This document shows positions 60,785 through 64,000 of a DNA stretch of 64,000 bases, piece by piece (within the stretch, counting starts at the first letter, position 1; each line of letters begins with the position of its first letter). The translations under genes and the position numbers were made by a program. This stretch comes from Flavobacteriales bacterium (GTDB lineage: Bacteria; Bacteroidota; Bacteroidia; Flavobacteriales_F; PHOS-HE28): positions 1 to 64,000 of the forward strand of contig JADZAC010000054.1 of the NCBI GenBank assembly GCA_020852835.1. Reading direction: 5' to 3'. The notes beneath the pieces are model-generated. The model searched no databases. It worked only from the letters and a program-made list of their open reading frames with translations, and was not told the origin of the DNA.

Positions 60785-61483
60785 ATGAACGAGAACGATA
60801 GTGCACCCTTGGCCACGTTGGAGGAATTGATCCGGCAGTATTGCTATCCCGAATGGAAGCAATTGCTCAAGGAGAAGAACGCCCAGCTCTCCTTTGCCAA
60901 GGGCCAGGCCATCTTTTCCGCCGGGGAGCGGGCCAGCCACATGTACATGGTGCATCAGGGGCGCGTGAAAGTGGTGGCCGACCTGGGGAAGGGCCGGAAC
61001 CGCATTGTCCGGCTGGCCGGCAAGGGAGAGGTGCTGGGCCATCGCGGGCTGGGGGATGAACCGGTGTATGCCGCCAGCGCCATAGCCTTGGGCCCCACGG
61101 TGATGAACATGATCCCGATGCCCTTGTTCCAGAGCACCCTGAAGGCCAACAACCTGTTCTGCTACCAGTTTTTGATGTACTTCGCGGCCCGCATGCGGCA
61201 ATTGGACCAGGATACGCGTGACCTGATGACCTTGGACGTGGTGAGGCGGGTGGTGAAGGTGCTGATGCTCTGCCGGGACACCTTCGGCATGGATGAGGCG
61301 GACCCGCGGAAGCTGGCGTTCACGCTTTCGCGCAAGGATATCGCCAGCATGGCCGATACCACCTACGAGTCCGTGGTGCGCGCCTTGGCATCGCTGCAGC
61401 AGCAGGAACTGGTGGAGCTGGTGGGCAAGGAAGTGCGCCTGCGCAAGCCCGCCGCGCTGGAACGCATGCTGGCAACACCGTAG
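60785..61483 (+). CDS. Crp/Fnr-family transcriptional regulator
   Basis: A 232-residue regulator. The N-terminal cyclic-nucleotide-binding-like domain (about 25-140) contains FSAGERASHMYMVHQGRVKVV; the C-terminal winged helix has SRKDIASMADTTYESVVRALASLQQQELVEL near 181-211. Cys residues do not form an Fnr-type Fe-S set, and the phosphate cassette of Crp is not clear, so the ligand is unknown. It is convergent with tnaA, with 17 bases between stop codons. The start follows a -7 element. Confidence 0.92.
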   Translation: MNENDSAPLATLEELIRQYCYPEWKQLLKEKNAQLSFAKGQAIFSAGERASHMYMVHQGRVKVVADLGKGRNRIVRLAGKGEVLGHRGLGDEPVYAASAIALGPTVMNMIPMPLFQSTLKANNLFCYQFLMYFAARMRQLDQDTRDLMTLDVVRRVVKVLMLCRDTFGMDEADPRKLAFTLSRKDIASMADTTYESVVRALASLQQQELVELVGKEVRLRKPAALERMLATP

Positions 61484-61496
61484 CGCCCCATGGGCG
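61484..61496. terminator. Short hairpin between crp-type gene and tnaA
   Basis: CGCCC (61484-61488) pairs with GGGCG (61492-61496) in the 17-base convergent gap. It has no T-run and is weak; it may serve both genes. Confidence 0.35.
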
Positions 61497-61500
61497 GGGC

Positions 61501-62877
61501 CTATGCCAATTCCTCGAAGTGCGCCGTGAAGTGCCGCAGGAAGCGGGGTTCCTTGATGATGCGCAGGCCGCGGACCTGGTCACGCGTGCGCATGATCTCC
61601 TCGAAAGTCTCGGCCACATATTCAATGTGGCTTTGGGTGTACACCCGGCGGGGAATGGCCAGCCTCACCAGTTCCATCCGGGCGGGCACCAGAGTGCCGT
61701 CGGTGGCATAGGTGCCGAACATCACCGAGCCGATCTCCACGCTGCGGATGCCGCCCAACCGGTACAGCTCGCATACCAGCGCCTGGCCGGGGTATTGGTG
61801 CGGCGGAATGTGGGGGTAGAGCGCCTTGGCATCGATGTACACGGCATGGCCGCCGATCGGGCGCATCAAGGGTACGCCCAGTTCGTGCAGCCGATCGCCC
61901 AGGAAGGTGGTGCTGCGGATGCGGTAGTTGAGGTAGTGCGGATCGAAGACCTCCTGCAGGCCGGTGGCGATGGCCTCCATGTCGCGGCCGCTGAGCCCGC
62001 CATAGGTGGTGAAGCCTTCGGTGATGATCAGCAGGTTGGTGCAGGCCTCGGCCAGCTCCGCGTTGCGCAAGGCAAGGAAGCCGCCCATGTTCACCATGCC
62101 GTCCTTCTTGGCGCTCATCACGGCGCCGTCGGCCAGGGCGAACATGCGCTGTGCGATCTCGCGGTAGGAGAGTTTCTCCATGCCGGGTTCGCGGTGCTTC
62201 ACGAACCAGCTGTTCTCGGCCACGCGGCAGCAGTCCAGCATAAAGGGTACGCCGTGCCGCTTGCATATGGCGGCCACGCCTTCGGCATTGGCCATGCTCA
62301 CGGGTTGGCCTCCACCGCTGTTGTTGGTCACCGTGAGGATCACAGCGCCCACCTGGCCCTTGTTGGCTTTGAGCAGCTCATCCAACCGGCCCAGGTCCAT
62401 GTTGCCCTTGAAGGGGTGTTGGGCGGCCGGGTCCTGTCCTTCGGGAATGGGAATATCGATGGCCGTGGCACCGGAGAATTCGATGTTGGCCCGTGTGGTG
62501 TCGAAGTGCGTGTTGCTGATGAAGACCTTGCCCGGCCCGCCGAGGTGCCCGTAGATGATGCGTTCCGCAGCGCGGCCCTGGTGGGTGGGCAGCACGTGGT
62601 GCATGCTGGTGAGGTCCTGGATGGTTTTTTCCATCCGTACCCAAGAACGTGAACCGGCATAAGCTTCGTCGCCCTCCATCACGCCGGCCCACTGGTGGGC
62701 GCTCATGGCCCCGGTGCCGCTGTCGGTCATCAGGTCGATCACCACGTCTTCGGAGCGCAGCAGGAACGGGTTGAAGTGCGCAGCCTTCAGTTGTACGGCC
62801 CGTTCCGCCTCGGTGCTCAGCCCGATGGGCTCCACGCTTTTGATACGGAAGGGCTCAATGATGGTACGGTGTTTCAT
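61501..62877 (-). CDS. tnaA: Tryptophanase
   Basis: A 458-residue PLP enzyme that splits L-tryptophan to indole, pyruvate and ammonia. The PLP-binding Lys is in SAKKDGMVNMGG near 257. MTDSGTGAMSAHQW near 50, HQGRAAE near 99, and VTNNSGGGQPVSM near 183 match the tryptophanase/tyrosine phenol-lyase family; overall resemblance is to tryptophanase, though tyrosine phenol-lyase cannot be wholly excluded. I see no TnaC-like leader peptide. It shares the strand with the Cys-rich gene 43 bases upstream, so the two may be co-transcribed. Confidence 0.9.
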   Translation of the reverse strand: MKHRTIIEPFRIKSVEPIGLSTEAERAVQLKAAHFNPFLLRSEDVVIDLMTDSGTGAMSAHQWAGVMEGDEAYAGSRSWVRMEKTIQDLTSMHHVLPTHQGRAAERIIYGHLGGPGKVFISNTHFDTTRANIEFSGATAIDIPIPEGQDPAAQHPFKGNMDLGRLDELLKANKGQVGAVILTVTNNSGGGQPVSMANAEGVAAICKRHGVPFMLDCCRVAENSWFVKHREPGMEKLSYREIAQRMFALADGAVMSAKKDGMVNMGGFLALRNAELAEACTNLLIITEGFTTYGGLSGRDMEAIATGLQEVFDPHYLNYRIRSTTFLGDRLHELGVPLMRPIGGHAVYIDAKALYPHIPPHQYPGQALVCELYRLGGIRSVEIGSVMFGTYATDGTLVPARMELVRLAIPRRVYTQSHIEYVAETFEEIMRTRDQVRGLRIIKEPRFLRHFTAHFEELA

Positions 62878-62920
62878 GGTCTCTGGAATAACAGGGGGAT
62901 GGACGGGGGTGAGGAGTGGA

Positions 62921-64000
62921 TCACGCCACGGGCAGGGGCTCGGGAAGCGCCATGGCCTTGATCTCGGCGGCATAGCGCTCCAGGTCGGTGCGCATGCGCT
63001 GCACATCGGCGGCGATCCGTTCTTGCAGCACGGGCAACAGGTCGGTGTAGTGCTGCACGCCATCGAGCAGGTTGCTGCGGAAGGCGGCCAGGCGCCGTTG
63101 TTGCTTGGCATTGGCCTCGGCGGCCACGCGCTTGAGCTCGCCGCGGAGGTAGTCCACGTAGAGCGAGAGTTCTTTGACGAACATGTGCGGCCTGTCGGCG
63201 CCGGCAAGCAGGTTGGTGCGGCCGTGGATGTGGTCCACCATGGTCTGCAGGGTGACCTTCTTGTGGAAGTAGGCGGCGTTGGGGCCGGGGCAAATGGCCA
63301 CGGCCTCCAGCTTGTGGGCGGGGGTGCGGCCGGCATTGAGGATGGCTGCGGCGCCGAGGCCTTCGCACAAACAATCCTTTTCGGTCACCGCGTCGATCTC
63401 GTGCTGCAGGGTGTCGGGATCAAGGCCGAGGGTCTTGAGCTGCTTGATCTTCAGGTGCTGGTACTGCCGGGAGGCGGTGCAGATGGGGATTTCGGTGAAT
63501 TCGGTGTTGTTGCGCAGGAACTCCTTGTAGCAGGCGCTGCCGGGCCGGTTCTTGGCGATGCGGGCCTTGCGCTGAGCTTCGGAGCTGCTGGGCCGGAAGT
63601 TGTGGAAGGGTACGCCCAATGGGGAAGCGTGACTGAGGAAGTAGTCCTGGGGCCGGGCATGGAGCAATTGGTCCAAGGTGGCCGGGTCCACGTTGGTGGC
63701 CTCGGGCACGAAGAGGAAGGGGCTGCCCCAGCCGGTGCCGTCCACGCCGTAGTACTCCCGCAGGAAAAGATCCTCGGCGGCCGTGCCGATGCCGCCTTGG
63801 GCAGTGATGCGCTGTGCCGGCCGTTGGGTGAACCCGGGCTTGCCGGCTGCGGCCAAAGCCATGTTGCAACTGTGCCAGAGCTCTTCGGCCAAGGCTTCGC
63901 GTTCCGATCGGAAGGCATCCAGGATGGGCCCCATGAGCAGGCCGTCCGTGGCGAAGGCATGGCCGCCGCAGTTGAGGCCGGATTCAATGCGGAACTCCGA
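62921..64000 (-). CDS. Cys-rich protein of unknown function, 5' end beyond window
   Basis: At least 359 codons, open to the right edge; the true start lies outside the window. Conserved-looking motifs: ESGLNCGGHAFATDG at the visible N-terminus, GGIGTAAE, DGTGWGSPFLFVPEAT, IPICTASRQYQ, and EKDCLCEGLG, then a C-terminal helical part. The spread Cys and Gly-rich loops would suit a flavin or Fe-S enzyme, resembling TIM-barrel flavoproteins such as the glutamate synthase or nitronate monooxygenase classes, but I cannot place it. Its 43-base spacing to tnaA suggests a joint operon. Confidence 0.6.
   Translation of the reverse strand, partial: SEFRIESGLNCGGHAFATDGLLMGPILDAFRSEREALAEELWHSCNMALAAAGKPGFTQRPAQRITAQGGIGTAAEDLFLREYYGVDGTGWGSPFLFVPEATNVDPATLDQLLHARPQDYFLSHASPLGVPFHNFRPSSSEAQRKARIAKNRPGSACYKEFLRNNTEFTEIPICTASRQYQHLKIKQLKTLGLDPDTLQHEIDAVTEKDCLCEGLGAAAILNAGRTPAHKLEAVAICPGPNAAYFHKKVTLQTMVDHIHGRTNLLAGADRPHMFVKELSLYVDYLRGELKRVAAEANAKQQRRLAAFRSNLLDGVQHYTDLLPVLQERIAADVQRMRTDLERYAAEIKAMALPEPLPVA

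Noticed and set aside
61501-62877. TnaC-like attenuation leader for tnaA
   Set aside because: The 43-base gap upstream of tnaA is too short and encodes no Trp-containing leader peptide.
1-64000. CRISPR arrays, transposases, integrases, prophage genes, rRNA genes
   Set aside because: I saw no regularly spaced repeats, no DDE or tyrosine recombinase motifs and no rRNA core sequences. A systematic search would be needed to exclude small remnants.

Overview
The window comes from a chromosome of a GC-rich member of the Bacteroidota, most likely a Flavobacteriales-type organism. The evidence is a complete gldK-gldL-gldM-gldN set for the type IX secretion system (T9SS) with a PorP/SprF-family gene in front; two secreted proteins with T9SS-type C-terminal sorting domains; a short 287-residue primary sigma factor without region 1.1; TAnnTTTG-type -7 promoter elements with few Shine-Dalgarno sites; and a GAPDH with a long N-terminal extension. 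No rRNA, prophage, transposase, integron or CRISPR array is visible. This is mostly conserved housekeeping chromosome.

Layout, left to right. 1-5.3 kb: nadK, a small Omp85-type barrel protein and a CBS-domain protein run leftwards, divergent from pdxJ, an alpha/beta hydrolase and a small secreted protein. 5.3-8.8 kb: two divergent exported nuclease-like proteins (PLD family with a sorting domain; EEP family). 8.9-14.7 kb: hldD, a MerR regulator, an M23 peptidase and alaS, plus a DUF5684-like membrane protein. 14.8-21.4 kb: a sigma54-activator-type response regulator without an HTH domain, an MFS exporter, a palindrome-rich spacer, an APC permease, a T9SS cargo protein and a Ppx/GppA phosphatase. 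21.5-26.1 kb: an ABC-2 exporter, a fatty-acid desaturase and an LpxL-like acyltransferase.

26.3-36.3 kb is the T9SS locus: topA, an arginase-fold protein that has lost metal ligands, porP/sprF, gldK, gldL, gldM, gldN and a strong terminator. It is followed by an ABC-F factor, an initiator tRNA with its own terminator, and the ribosome-assembly GTPases era and der. 41-46.5 kb holds three SurA/parvulin-type periplasmic chaperone genes and a MoxR ATPase. 46.5-54 kb holds GAPDH, rpoD, a DegP-type protease, dapF, mltG and a phosphohexomutase.

54-64 kb contains a DUF2279-like protein, a Trp/Tyr/Arg-rich exported protein, a NUDIX hydrolase, a double TonB_C protein divergent from an Smr protein, the RNase P RNA with a textbook terminator, an MbnP/MbnH-like pair (copper-site protein and diheme partner), a Crp/Fnr regulator, tryptophanase, and a Cys-rich protein of unknown function cut by the window end.

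The genes fit a cell investing in its envelope: T9SS export, outer-membrane protein folding, peptidoglycan and LPS precursors, and secreted nucleases. The least explained items are the T9SS-linked pseudo-arginase, the MbnP/MbnH pair, the CCATGG-centred palindromes and the Cys-rich neighbour of tnaA.
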